DNA of 64,000 bases from Candidatus Poribacteria bacterium (lineage in GTDB: Bacteria > Poribacteria > WGA-4E > PCPOR2b). The notes under the pieces were generated by a model, which saw only the letters and a list, made by a program, of their open reading frames with translations, did not search any database and had not been told where the DNA came from. Shown here one piece after another: positions 7,418 through 16,923 of the stretch. A program made the position numbers and the translations under genes. The stretch lies in contig JAJEAL010000136.1 of NCBI GenBank assembly GCA_022822785.1, forward strand, positions 1 through 64,000. Direction: 5' to 3'. Positions within the stretch are counted from its first letter, which is position 1; each line of letters opens with the position of its first letter.

Positions 7418-9553
7418 ATGTCAAATTGGAGTGAATTTATTACCGATACCCTAGATCGCTTGTCAGGCAAGCAAAAAACCTCGACCCTTCCACAACTCAG
7501 CCTACAACCGCCCGCAACTACTGAGAAAATTGCCATCTATGAGGGCAGGGAAACCCGGCGCGAAAAACAGGTTAAAGAACGCATAGCGTATCAATTGTTT
7601 GAGAAGATGAGACGACGCACCTTCAGTTGGAAGTCCTATTATTACTACGATGCCTATGACATTCCGCGAATTGCAATAACTAATGAAAATGCAACGGGCA
7701 CCCATATTATTGAACGCCGTCACTTCCTTCCAGAAGACCGGATCATCGAAGCTGACTTCTACACAAACGCTAATGCTGCTTCCCTGCTGATTGATGCAAA
7801 CGATCTGGGTCGCGTAAGTCAGGAGATATTTGATCAGCTTAACTCCAGATCTATTAACTTCCAAATCTATAACAAGACTTATCCGCTCGATATTTGGTTT
7901 GATAGCGATCAGAAACAGACGAATCAGTTCTTTCCACTTGGGAAGCATAAAATTTGTATTGATGGCCCACGTGCATATTTGTTGCGCCCCTTCCGGAATT
8001 TGGGAGCTGATGGGTTCGCCGCCTTGTCGAATCGGTTACTTGTCCAAGAAGGGATTGCCATTGATCCAAAAAGCACCATAGAATCATTACTGATTGAGCT
8101 CGGCAGTGAAGAATTGCTCGAACATTACCAAGCGGCACTCAGCTTATATAACCAAAGAACCTCTAGACGTCGTTCTGCCGGTCTACAGGCAGATGAAGAG
8201 CATCCCTTGATTATCACCAAAACACATCAGCGTACGCGTAGAGGGCATTCGGATCCGCGTTCCTCCCTTGATAAAAGCTCTCCCGAGCCCATACCGGATG
8301 AAATGTACGAGATACTAGCCCATGCGCTTGATGAGAACATGTCCGAAATCGAGGAGGACTTGATGCACATCAGTCTTGCAGCGTTGAGTCTAGATCGCGG
8401 AGGGGTTACTGATGGTTGCACAATTTTGCGGGATAAGCTTTGTTCCTATACAGAGGCTGCTGTGTTACAAGAGCACCATCTCGAATATCTTTATCAATTT
8501 GTCCAAAGATTATTAGACGAAGAAGAGGAACAAGAAGAAGGGGTATATTCGCCCCTCGAAGATCAGGCGTATGAGGAGATTCTCGTTGAATTGTTAGAAG
8601 GAATTCGTAACCTTACAACAGATTTCCGCTACCTCCACTATCCCCCTATCAGGACTCAAATCGATTCGCTCCAAGAATCTGTCCAATCACTGTCACAAGC
8701 ACTCGAGGATGCCGAGGATAAACAACGCCGCCGTGAGATTCATGACAAACGGGAGATACTGACAAAGAAAGCCTTTGAAGTTCCTAACCCCCGCACCTAT
8801 ACCCTAGACAGCGCAGCGGAGCAAAAGAGCTTTTATGAGCAGTTGCTGGAGATTCAGAAAACTGTTCATGATATTCAAGAACAAGCGAGTAACTCTGTCC
8901 TTGATGTTGCTTTTAGCCTAGCAAAATCCGCTTATATTTTAGCTCAGCTCCATTTGAAAGAGTTTCCCGAATTGCGTCATATTTCTAATCAACTCATTGA
9001 ACTGATGCAGCGAGAATCAGATGACAATTATAAGGAATTTGAGCTTGAATTCATTAACACACTTGCTCAGATCGCGACCACTGTCCATGAGAGCACCAAG
9101 ATTACGCTATCCAATCAGCTAATGACAATAGCCAATAAATTGGAAAAGTTTTGTGCCGCTAACGAACAATTTAAGGAAAACAGCTGGAATTCGGCTTATA
9201 CGGAATTTGTCCATCGGGACGTTGCGGATTTCAACGCGAAAGTGCGTAAATCTGCAATAGAGAAATACGATCAGATTGCTGAACAGATCGATTACCAGCT
9301 GGAACTGATTGAAATCTTTATCAGCGGCATTAGTGTTCCCGCCTTGCTGCCAGCACAGTTGCACGAATCTGGCAGAGGCTTACAGACCTTCCTTGTAGAA
9401 GAACTGAAGAAATACTTGAACACACAAAACCTGCAGCTACAGAGTGTCCCCGGACGCGAGCATCAGCTCCGATCGCTTATCAATGAGTTGATGCCCATGC
9501 AACTAGACACACCGCTTGAGCAGTTAGAATATTTCTTTAGAAGTACCGCTTAA
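7418..9553 (+). CDS. Large helical coiled-coil protein of unknown function
   Basis: 711 residues, soluble, not recognised. The N-terminal ~240 residues contain an aromatic-rich stretch (SWKSYYYYDAYDIPR) and a mixed alpha/beta region reminiscent of a compact enzymatic or nucleotide-binding fold, but no Walker or other diagnostic motif. From about residue 290 to the end it is almost entirely helical and acidic, with a Glu-rich patch (DEEEEQEEG) near residue 370 and long heptad-like stretches, so a scaffold or chaperone-like role is possible. AAGGAG lies 6 bases before the ATG, a convincing start. The neighbours (an unknown divergent gene and a lysozyme-fold-like membrane protein) give no functional link. 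Confidence 0.7.
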   Translation: MSNWSEFITDTLDRLSGKQKTSTLPQLSLQPPATTEKIAIYEGRETRREKQVKERIAYQLFEKMRRRTFSWKSYYYYDAYDIPRIAITNENATGTHIIERRHFLPEDRIIEADFYTNANAASLLIDANDLGRVSQEIFDQLNSRSINFQIYNKTYPLDIWFDSDQKQTNQFFPLGKHKICIDGPRAYLLRPFRNLGADGFAALSNRLLVQEGIAIDPKSTIESLLIELGSEELLEHYQAALSLYNQRTSRRRSAGLQADEEHPLIITKTHQRTRRGHSDPRSSLDKSSPEPIPDEMYEILAHALDENMSEIEEDLMHISLAALSLDRGGVTDGCTILRDKLCSYTEAAVLQEHHLEYLYQFVQRLLDEEEEQEEGVYSPLEDQAYEEILVELLEGIRNLTTDFRYLHYPPIRTQIDSLQESVQSLSQALEDAEDKQRRREIHDKREILTKKAFEVPNPRTYTLDSAAEQKSFYEQLLEIQKTVHDIQEQASNSVLDVAFSLAKSAYILAQLHLKEFPELRHISNQLIELMQRESDDNYKEFELEFINTLAQIATTVHESTKITLSNQLMTIANKLEKFCAANEQFKENSWNSAYTEFVHRDVADFNAKVRKSAIEKYDQIAEQIDYQLELIEIFISGISVPALLPAQLHESGRGLQTFLVEELKKYLNTQNLQLQSVPGREHQLRSLINELMPMQLDTPLEQLEYFFRSTA

Positions 9554-9869
9554 CCTGCACTTCATTGAAACTTTGGTCAAGCGGGTCACGATTATACCGG
9601 ATTTACCCTCCTTTTTCGCATAATTACATTTTTAGTAGAATCATACTGGAAACTTATCTATAAGTTTACACGTTTCAAAGCTACACCTTACAGTGTGAGA
9701 CAGAAGACGGGCTTGTATTTTTTTGACTTTTCGACTTTTTTTATGAAACGATAGCTAGTTTTTTACGTTTTATACGTAGCTGGGGTTATTTTATCAACCT
9801 TTGAGGAGTTAATAATGGAAGGTTAGTTTGTTTACCCGCCCGTCTTTACCTTGAATAATCTGGAGGCCC
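9554..9869. other. Intergenic stretch without a recognised gene
   Basis: About 316 AT-rich bases with several T-runs (about 9718-9770). There is no conserved coding frame, no tRNA-like fold and no strong terminator hairpin. A three-codon frame (ATGGAAGGTTAG at about 9814) follows a good GAGGAG-type site, but this is too short to call. The region probably holds the promoter of the gene at 9870; a TTGACT near 9731 is a possible -35 element without a convincing -10. Confidence 0.5.
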
Positions 9870-11357
9870 ATGGACTTATTACCGAAGAAACTCGAATCCT
9901 ACCCTGTTAAGCCATACTTCTCTGAGCAGCAAGAGCTCAATGACCGTTTGAGCGAGATTCTCCCGCCGTACATATCAGAAACTCCTCTTACTACGCGGGG
10001 AAAGCGTTTGTTTCGGATTTTCGCTAGATTCACGCTGATCATCTGTTTCCTATCCTTCTTGGCAGTCTGTGGATTTTTAGCGCATCGCGCACTAGAGGAG
10101 AAAGATACGTTTTTGTACTTTCTCACAAAAAACCGCACCATTGTACTCCCACTAGGACAAGGGAAGAAGGTACAGGATACCGCAACCCATGATGTTCTGG
10201 CGACGCTCACAGCTCCCGGCAAAACGACACAGGAACGGTTGATTCAGCTGCAACTAGAGGGATATACCCAAGACAACCCGCAACAGCTTCCCATCATTTA
10301 CGACCTGGCACAGCAGCACGACCACCGGACAACTTTTGGCCAATCAGTTCTGCCAGCAATTGAACAAGCCTATCGGATTTACGACAACTTCAATCGGAAA
10401 ACTGAGCAGGAAGTATACGGGATTACCGCAAATGAGCTAATTTACCAAAAAGGATTAAACGTACCAGGATATGGTCCAAAGGCGCTAGAACAGGTGTTAT
10501 TTAGGGCACGTCGCTACTTCCCATTTGCGCTTATCGCCGGGCGGATTGCCGACATAGACCCGTTGCTCCTGTTGAAGATTTTTGAGATTGAGACAGGCTT
10601 TGATGAAGTTAGAGTGGGGCCCAGTCAAACCGAGACCGGCGAAGATGATATTGGCATCGCTCAGAATAATCTGGTGGTCTTACCCAAATTGATTCGCCAC
10701 ATTTTAGACCCAAGTATGCCGGCATACTCTCCCTTTTTTGAGTTTCTCAGTCCTGGACAAGATTGGGAGGGGAACCAACTTGACTGGAATGACTATCTTC
10801 CCCAATTAGAAGAGGAGCTAGCAGGGACCTACGATCGTCAAAAAAATCCGAGTGGGAAATATTATACAAACCTTCTGAAAACTCCTCATATTGGCGCGTT
10901 TTTGGCAGCTTACCACATAAAACGCGATAAGACTTATGGCTTCGACGAATGTCTAGATTTTTACAGGAAGAACGCGAAAGCTCTTAAAGGGGTGCTCAAT
11001 CTTGAAGGGGATTTACAGCCCTATCACTGGGCGCACTATACTTTTTACAACGGTGGTCCCAAGCGTTGGCATGTGGTACGGACATATCTAGAGATGCGCC
11101 AAAATCAGGAGCCGATTTCACCAGAACTTCAAGAAGCTGTGGATACGGTAAAGCGACGTAATATGGATGCCCAACGAATAGGGAGCAAGAATGAATATCT
11201 AAGAGGGCTCGTCTTCGATCCTGTTGAAAATCAAATTGTTAAGAACGATGGGCTGCTTCACTACGGTTTGTATGATTTTTCTCCAAATTTCAAGCCTCGA
11301 GAGCTCATACGTGAGCTTCCTCCCAACCTCGCTATGGCACCCAAGATTGGCAATTAG
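9870..11357 (+). CDS. Membrane-anchored lysozyme/lytic transglycosylase-like protein
   Basis: 495 residues with a cytoplasmic N-terminus of about 50 residues, one membrane segment (FTLIICFLSFLAVCGFLAH, about 53-71) and a large extracytoplasmic part. Around residues 225-265 the order 'DIDPLLLLKIFEIETGF...DDIGIAQNNL' resembles the SLT core, where the Glu of ExETGF would be the catalytic acid and GIAQ matches the usual G-(L/I)-x-Q. 'HYTFYNGGPKRW' further on resembles the YNaG motif. These three elements in the right order suggest a peptidoglycan-cleaving enzyme, but spacing is larger than in standard Slt proteins, so the assignment is tentative. It is followed by a hairpin and then a permease gene in the same direction. 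Confidence 0.6.
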   Translation: MDLLPKKLESYPVKPYFSEQQELNDRLSEILPPYISETPLTTRGKRLFRIFARFTLIICFLSFLAVCGFLAHRALEEKDTFLYFLTKNRTIVLPLGQGKKVQDTATHDVLATLTAPGKTTQERLIQLQLEGYTQDNPQQLPIIYDLAQQHDHRTTFGQSVLPAIEQAYRIYDNFNRKTEQEVYGITANELIYQKGLNVPGYGPKALEQVLFRARRYFPFALIAGRIADIDPLLLLKIFEIETGFDEVRVGPSQTETGEDDIGIAQNNLVVLPKLIRHILDPSMPAYSPFFEFLSPGQDWEGNQLDWNDYLPQLEEELAGTYDRQKNPSGKYYTNLLKTPHIGAFLAAYHIKRDKTYGFDECLDFYRKNAKALKGVLNLEGDLQPYHWAHYTFYNGGPKRWHVVRTYLEMRQNQEPISPELQEAVDTVKRRNMDAQRIGSKNEYLRGLVFDPVENQIVKNDGLLHYGLYDFSPNFKPRELIRELPPNLAMAPKIGN

Positions 11358-11370
11358 TACGATGGCTGGG

Positions 11371-11395
11371 CTTGCGGTAGGCTAGCTTCCGCAAG
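11371..11395 (+). other. Hairpin between the SLT-like gene and the permease gene
   Basis: A 7-bp stem cttgcgg (11371-11377) with ccgcaag (11389-11395) closes an 11-base loop in the 54-base gap. There is no T-run, so it is more likely an mRNA-stability or processing structure than a terminator. Confidence 0.45.
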
Positions 11396-11411
11396 TCTGC
11401 TTAAAATAGTT

Positions 11412-13163
11412 ATGTTGAGAAAATACGATTTAACGCCTTCTGTCCTGCTGCTCCTCCTGCCAATTATTCTCTTCTTCTTTGCCTTTCTGATATATCCTCT
11501 CCTCTACATCTTCAAGGAATCTTTCTGGATTAACAATCATTTCAGCATTGAGTACTTCAAGCTGATGATCACGGATGAAAATATCCGCAAGTTAGTGGTT
11601 AATAGTTTCAATATGGGCATTGTCGTAACACTAACGACAACGCTTATCGCGTTGCCACTTGCTTATTTCCTCACCCGCTACCGTTTCCCGGGACGTAATG
11701 CCCTACAAGGGATTATTTTGATTCCGATTATTATGCCGCCTTTTGTCGGAGCAATCGGTATGAAGCAGCTCTTCGGCTTGTACGGGAGTATAAATATCTT
11801 CCTGAACAAGATTGGGCTTATCGATTTAGCGGAACCGATAGATTGGTTTGGCAGCGGTTTTTGGGGAGTGATACTACTGTCGACCTTGCATCTCTATCCG
11901 ATTATGTATCTCAACGTGGTAGCGGTCTTGGCAAATGTAGATCCGAGTCTTGAGGAAGCCGCGGAAAATATGGGGGCATCGCGTTTCACACTTTTTCGGA
12001 CGGTGACGCTCCCGCTGATGCTCCCTGGTTATTTCGCCGGTGCTATCCTAGTGTTCATTTGGGCGTTTACCGACTTAGGAACACCGTTAATTTTCAATTA
12101 TAATGAAGTTATTGCTGTGCGAATTTTTCGCCAAGTTACTGACGCCAACGTGAATCCCATGGGGTATGCACTAGTTGTCTTGATAATAGTGCTGACAGCC
12201 CTTGCCTTCTATATCTCTAAGCGTTGGACTGGTACCGGTCGGTATGAGATGCTTGGACGTGGACATGTGGGTTCACGTGAGATTCAAGCCAATCGCTGGA
12301 TGTGTGTCGTCATCTACTGTTTTGTGGGTGCCATTATATTTATGGCACTGTTGCCACATATCAGTATTATTTTGACTTCACTAACACCTGACGCGAGCCA
12401 ATGGCGATTAAGTGTGCTGCCGCAGAGCTATACGCTGCAGCACTATTCAGAGGTTTTCAGCACTGAAAGCAAACTAGAAGATACGTTGCTAAGCATAAAG
12501 AATAGCTTATTTTACAGCGTATTCAGCACATTACTTGCCCTCCTCCTCGGCATCAGCCTCTCATATCTTCTTACGCGTAGACGGATACCGTTTAAGAATC
12601 TACTCGACGCCATCGCCATGTTACCATTGGCACTCCCCGGCGTTGCGCTCGCGTTTGGTTACGTGGGTAGTTTCGCAGATACAACGCTTCTACTCCGCCA
12701 CTTGCCTGAATCCATTGTATCTATCTTAGACCCACGACAGAACCCGATTTTGCTGCTAATCATCAGTTACGCGGTGAGGCGTTTACCGTACATGCTCCGA
12801 TCAATTTACGCGGGTTTGCAGCAGACCAGTGTTACATTAGAAGAGGCATCGCAAAATCTTGGTGCGACCCCGGCACGGACCCTGTACAAAATTACACTGC
12901 CTCTGGTCATCGCCAATATTATCGCGGGTTCGATTCTAGTGTTTTCGTTCTCTATGTTGGAAGTGGCTGATAGTTTGATACTTGCTATGCGGGACCAATA
13001 CAACCCAATCACCAAAGCAATTTGGAATTTGGCACAGCGTCCAGTTGGTGGGGCATATATTGCTTGTGCATTGGGCGTTGTGGGAATGTTTATCCTAATA
13101 GCGTGTTTAGTTGCTGCGGGTCGTATCTTGGGAGGCCGTTTGGGCGAGATTTTCAAGATCTGA
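11412..13163 (+). CDS. Fused two-domain ABC permease, Fbp/iron(III) or thiamine-like
   Basis: 583 residues and about twelve membrane helices arranged as two repeats of a binding-protein-dependent transport permease. Each half ends with an EAA loop that docks to the ATPase: 'EEAAENMGASRFTLFRTVTLPL' (split here only for reference at about 190) and 'EEASQNLGATPARTLYKITLPL' near residue 480. A duplicated permease in one chain is typical for FbpB/SfuB-type ferric iron and some polyamine or thiamine importers. No binding protein or ATPase gene lies next to it, so the partners must be elsewhere or the gene is an orphan. Substrate cannot be told from the permease. Convergent with rqcH, only 21 bases away. 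Confidence 0.85.
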   Translation: MLRKYDLTPSVLLLLLPIILFFFAFLIYPLLYIFKESFWINNHFSIEYFKLMITDENIRKLVVNSFNMGIVVTLTTTLIALPLAYFLTRYRFPGRNALQGIILIPIIMPPFVGAIGMKQLFGLYGSINIFLNKIGLIDLAEPIDWFGSGFWGVILLSTLHLYPIMYLNVVAVLANVDPSLEEAAENMGASRFTLFRTVTLPLMLPGYFAGAILVFIWAFTDLGTPLIFNYNEVIAVRIFRQVTDANVNPMGYALVVLIIVLTALAFYISKRWTGTGRYEMLGRGHVGSREIQANRWMCVVIYCFVGAIIFMALLPHISIILTSLTPDASQWRLSVLPQSYTLQHYSEVFSTESKLEDTLLSIKNSLFYSVFSTLLALLLGISLSYLLTRRRIPFKNLLDAIAMLPLALPGVALAFGYVGSFADTTLLLRHLPESIVSILDPRQNPILLLIISYAVRRLPYMLRSIYAGLQQTSVTLEEASQNLGATPARTLYKITLPLVIANIIAGSILVFSFSMLEVADSLILAMRDQYNPITKAIWNLAQRPVGGAYIACALGVVGMFILIACLVAAGRILGGRLGEIFKI

Positions 13164-13184
13164 GCGGGGATGTTTTCTTACCTT

Positions 13185-14948
13185 TTAGACGCTTGGTTCA
13201 ACATACAACGTTTTTTCGTGAGTGTAATGCACAAAGCCTGGGGCAGTGCCTTTCGGTTTGACAACATACCGAAACCATGTGTAATCAACTGGGACATAGC
13301 TAGAATGTTGTGCTTTACTGAAGAAAGCTGCAATCTGAGCGGCTTTCAGCAGCGTTGGCATCGGGATTCCTGGCTTGTTTTCGGGATTGCGAATAATAAC
13401 GTGTGAACCGTGAATCTGCTTTGCATGTAACCACATATCCCGACTTGAAGCGATTCGGCGAAGCAGTAGGTCATTTTCTTTACTGTTGCGTCCCACGTAA
13501 ATCTGAAAACCGTCGGGCGAAGTGTATTTCCGAAATGCACCCGCAGCTTCGTTCTGCTTGGACCGCTGTTTCTTCGGTTTTATCCAACCCTTTTTTAAAA
13601 ACTCAGATTGAATCGCTCGAAGTTCCTTCAACCCCTTTGCGTGCTCCACTTCCGACGCATAAGCCTGTAATACCTCCTGCTCCGCCTCATTATCAGTGAT
13701 TAACCGGTGAATCACCGAAATTCCGCGTTTTGCTTTGGTGTACCTTTTGAAGTACTGTTGAGCATTGTCTGACGGACTGAGTTGGGGATCTAGTTCAATT
13801 GACAAGGCACTCAAGTCTGAACTGTAGTAGTTCTGCACTTCAATAACAGTCTGTCCTCGCTGAACCTGGTGTAAATTCGCAGTGAGGAGCTCACCTTTGA
13901 TCCGATAATCTTCAGCGTGTTCGGCATTTTCCAAATCCTGCCGCAGCAATACCTGTTTCCGATCTAGAACTGCGCGCATTTTATCCAAAACTTGGCACAA
14001 CGCATTTCGCTCAGATTTGACCGCTTCATCACGAGTAACCGCGTCGTAGTAGGCGGATAAGGCTTCACTCATCGTTTCAAAAAAGCGGCTCTCCGTGTTT
14101 GGAAATTGTGCGAGTTTTAACGCAGATACAGCGACAACTTTATCATTTTCGTGCAGTTGCGCGTGGCTTTTCACACTATCCTCTGATTGAGGTTGTTCGA
14201 CTGAATCGTCCGCCTCAATAAGTACCTGGGGATAGGTGTGAGCGGGTTGGAAACATGCTACAATTTGCTGATAAGCCTCCCACAAGTCTACTGGCGTTGC
14301 GGGGTCGCCGGCACGGGCGATAATTTCTTTGGCAAGTGTCGGGCTCAAGCCGTCTATATTGTTGAACAGAAATCGCCAACCAACCTCCCGGTGTTCGACG
14401 AGAGAAACAAAGGTGTCCCGGTCTAATTTGAGTGGGTGCCATTTATCCTGCTGTGGTGGTGGGGTATACGTCACACCGGGCAGTACCTCACGATAGCGGC
14501 TCATTGTTTCATCGACATGTTTAAGACTTTCGAGGATGTTGCCGTTCGCTTCATCAATGAGGATGATATTGCTGTGCTTACCCATAAACTCCGCGATAAT
14601 CGATTTGGGCGATGTATCGAGTATATCGGATTTGGGGGCGATAGTAAGCTTTAGGACCCGATCCAAGCCAATCTGTTCCAGCACCCTAATCTCTCCCCGC
14701 ATAACATGCTTCATCAGGAAATCGGCAAAGTGAGATCTCGGTTGTCCTTTCGGCGGACGTTCAATCAGATGTGCGCGCGCATGAATAGAATGGGTTGAAA
14801 TAAACAGAAAGCGAGTTGTGGTTGACTGAGAGATTTTCAATACAATGCTATGAGGGTCCAGCTGTTCGATATGTCGAATGGTCCCATTCAGAATTGTATG
14901 GCGGAGCTCATCCGTCACAAGGTGTAAAGCTAGGCTATCGAATGACAT
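13185..14948 (-). CDS. rqcH: RqcH/NFACT ribosome quality-control factor
   Basis: 587 residues, the usual length for bacterial Rqc2 homologues. These bind obstructed 50S subunits carrying peptidyl-tRNA and add C-terminal alanine tails that mark the stalled chain for proteolysis. NFACT-N domain occupies about 1-180 (with 'GKHSNIILIDEANGNI'), a helical HhH and coiled-coil section about 180-440, and the NFACT-R domain the last ~110 residues ('DMWLHAKQIHGSHVII' and 'PVDYTWFRYVVKP'). Older annotations call this family fibronectin-binding protein A; the ribosomal role is the better supported one. Stands alone, convergent with the permease gene. Confidence 0.93.
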   Translation of the reverse strand: MSFDSLALHLVTDELRHTILNGTIRHIEQLDPHSIVLKISQSTTTRFLFISTHSIHARAHLIERPPKGQPRSHFADFLMKHVMRGEIRVLEQIGLDRVLKLTIAPKSDILDTSPKSIIAEFMGKHSNIILIDEANGNILESLKHVDETMSRYREVLPGVTYTPPPQQDKWHPLKLDRDTFVSLVEHREVGWRFLFNNIDGLSPTLAKEIIARAGDPATPVDLWEAYQQIVACFQPAHTYPQVLIEADDSVEQPQSEDSVKSHAQLHENDKVVAVSALKLAQFPNTESRFFETMSEALSAYYDAVTRDEAVKSERNALCQVLDKMRAVLDRKQVLLRQDLENAEHAEDYRIKGELLTANLHQVQRGQTVIEVQNYYSSDLSALSIELDPQLSPSDNAQQYFKRYTKAKRGISVIHRLITDNEAEQEVLQAYASEVEHAKGLKELRAIQSEFLKKGWIKPKKQRSKQNEAAGAFRKYTSPDGFQIYVGRNSKENDLLLRRIASSRDMWLHAKQIHGSHVIIRNPENKPGIPMPTLLKAAQIAAFFSKAQHSSYVPVDYTWFRYVVKPKGTAPGFVHYTHEKTLYVEPSV

Positions 14949-15115
14949 GAGGTATGCCTCGTCGGAGTGATGTCAAATACTTGCTACCTTGAGCAGCGTG
15001 TTTCTCAGTAGAACGGTTGCTCATTATACCATAATTCCACAGCAAACGGCACGAAAAACGGATTTCTGCTTCTTCTGATTTATTTATTCCGCAATGTATT
15101 TATATAACCAATTGA

Positions 15116-15144
15116 TTGACAGCGGTTTACGCTTGTGTTACAAT
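15116..15144 (+). promoter_or_regulatory. Strong sigma70-like promoter of the aap operon
   Basis: TTGACA (15116-15121), then exactly 17 bases, then TACAAT (15139-15144). Transcription should start near 15151, leaving a leader of about 84 bases before the ATG at 15235, which has AAAGGAGAGG just upstream. This is the best promoter match in the window. Confidence 0.8.
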
Positions 15145-15234
15145 TTTTGTTGGATTTAAACTATTACGGACTGTTCAGATTCTGAACGACAGAGTAACAC
15201 AGTTCATACTTACCCGAAAAAAAGGAGAGGCTTA

Positions 15235-16251
15235 ATGCGTAGGTTTTGGTTTAGCATTTTTGTATTTGTTATAGCCATTTCACTGATACTTCCATCACTC
15301 GCTAGTGGACAGGAGAGTGTCTTGGACAGAGTAAAAGCGAGAGAACGGCTCGTTTGCGGGGTGCACGGCGGCTTGCCCGGTTTCAGTTTCCTCAATCAAG
15401 ATGGCACATGGAGCGGTTTCGATGTAGATTATTGTCGAGCAATTGCGGCTGCGATTTTCGGCGATCCGGATAAGGTAGAATTTGTGCCGTTGAAGGCACC
15501 GGAACGTTTTCCCGCCCTTCAGACAGGTGAGATCGATGTTTTGATCCGAAACACCACTTGGACGCTTACCCGCGATACGCAGGTGGGAGCTGATTTCGCT
15601 CCGCCCACCTTTTACGATGGTCAAGGATTTATGCTGCGTAAAGACCTCGGTGTCACCTCAATAGAGGAATTGTCAGGCGCGAGTATCTGTGTTACCGCTG
15701 GTAGCACGACTGAGCTAAATTTAGCGGATACAATGCGAGCGCTAGGAGTAGATTTTAACCCGGTTGTATTTGAGGAGATTGATACCGTTTACAATAGTTA
15801 CGAACAGGGGCGTTGTGATGTGGTTACAAGTGATAAATCTCAGCTAGCAGCCCGTCGCAAAGTCTTTAAGGAACCGGACGCTCACGTTATCCTCGATGTA
15901 ACAATCTCAAAGGAACCGCTGGGGCCCGTTACTATCCATGGTGATAACAGATGGAACGATGTCGTTAGCTGGGTTGTTTACGCTACATTCTTCGCCGAAG
16001 AGCACGGCATTACCCAATCGAATGTCAGCACTTTCACATCTAAAAATCCAGAGATAGAACGTTTTTTGGGTAAGACGGGCGATATGGGAGGCAAACTGGG
16101 CTTATCGAAAACGTGGGCGCATCAGGTTATCGCTACTGTTGGTAATTATGGTGAAATTTTTGAGCGCAACTTGGCTCCAATTGGCTTACCGCGCGGCACC
16201 AACAAACCTTGGACGCAAGGGGGCTTGTTATACGCAATGCCATTCCGTTAG
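15235..16251 (+). CDS. aapJ: Periplasmic polar/general amino acid binding protein
   Basis: 338 residues with a clear signal peptide (IFVFVIAISLILPSLASG, cleavage before QES). The mature protein is an SBP_bac_3 family amino acid receptor of the long AapJ/BztA subgroup: 'VKARERLVCGVHGGLPGFS', 'SGFDVDYCRAIAAAIFGD' and 'NTTWTLTRDTQVGADFAPPTFYDGQGFM' are characteristic, as is the ending 'PWTQGGLLYAMPFR'. It delivers amino acids to the two permeases encoded downstream. First gene of the aapJ-x-Q-M-P set, with its own promoter. Gene order matches Rhizobium aap and Rhodobacter bzt except for the lipoprotein gene that follows. Confidence 0.95.
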   Translation: MRRFWFSIFVFVIAISLILPSLASGQESVLDRVKARERLVCGVHGGLPGFSFLNQDGTWSGFDVDYCRAIAAAIFGDPDKVEFVPLKAPERFPALQTGEIDVLIRNTTWTLTRDTQVGADFAPPTFYDGQGFMLRKDLGVTSIEELSGASICVTAGSTTELNLADTMRALGVDFNPVVFEEIDTVYNSYEQGRCDVVTSDKSQLAARRKVFKEPDAHVILDVTISKEPLGPVTIHGDNRWNDVVSWVVYATFFAEEHGITQSNVSTFTSKNPEIERFLGKTGDMGGKLGLSKTWAHQVIATVGNYGEIFERNLAPIGLPRGTNKPWTQGGLLYAMPFR

Positions 16252-16369
16252 CAGCAGGTTGTAGCCTTTTTTCAAATGGCTGCAATATTGTGCGATTGGG
16301 AGGATTGTTCATGTATCCTGTGCGACATCGTTAGTGGGGTAACCCCTCCAATCAGAAAGGACCTTAAAC

Positions 16370-16888
16370 ATGACACTAACTGATGCCGTCGGATTTGCAC
16401 TAAGCCTCACCATCCTCTTTGTGATAGGTTGTCAGCAGGTTCGGAATCAAGTTACAGGAAAACCTGATGATACCAGCGTTTCCGTTTCCTCGGATGATGT
16501 TGAACCCGACACACCAAACACGGGAATCGTGGTCCTTACTGACGCAGTTGAAGAGTGGGGCGTTGATAAGTATGTATTAAATTCTGCCACGATAATAGAT
16601 CATAGGCTGGAACTTAATGTCTCTTACAGTGGAGGCTGTGAAAAACATCAATTTACCCTTCTCTCCACGGGCGTGTTTCTAGAATCATTTCCGGTACAAC
16701 TCAAGGTAGACCTTGCCCACAATGCGAACAATGACTCGTGTGAGGCATGGTTAACCGATGACTACTACTTTGACCTGAGCGTAATCAAAATGCTGTATCA
16801 GGCAGCTTACCAGCAGGAAGCTGGCTCGATTATTTTACTTCTTGAAGATACCCCAAATGGTCAGCTGGTCTACGAATTTGCAATGTAG
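16370..16888 (+). CDS. Small lipoprotein inside the amino acid transport operon
   Basis: 172 residues. The N-terminus is a lipoprotein signal: a hydrophobic stretch ending 'LFVIGC', with Cys21 as the lipidation site, then a Ser/Asp/Pro linker and a domain from about residue 60. That domain has the conserved-looking run 'LNVSYSGGCEKHQFTLLS' and 'ESFPVQLKVDLAHNAN', which I recognise as a widespread small exported family of unknown role, without a name I can give safely. AAAGGA precedes the ATG. The same-strand position between aapJ and aapQ may be accidental insertion or a real accessory of the transporter. Confidence 0.7.
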   Translation: MTLTDAVGFALSLTILFVIGCQQVRNQVTGKPDDTSVSVSSDDVEPDTPNTGIVVLTDAVEEWGVDKYVLNSATIIDHRLELNVSYSGGCEKHQFTLLSTGVFLESFPVQLKVDLAHNANNDSCEAWLTDDYYFDLSVIKMLYQAAYQQEAGSIILLLEDTPNGQLVYEFAM

Positions 16889-16923
16889 GCCACACCCTTC
16901 ACAGAATCACGCCATAGAACCTC

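Noticed and set aside
9814-9825. Three-codon open frame ATGGAAGGTTAG behind a good ribosome site
   Set aside because: Too short to call a gene; may be chance or a leader peptide, with no supporting structure.
13185-14948. Fibronectin-binding adhesin
   Set aside because: The NFACT-N and NFACT-R order and the lack of a signal peptide point to the cytosolic ribosome quality-control factor.
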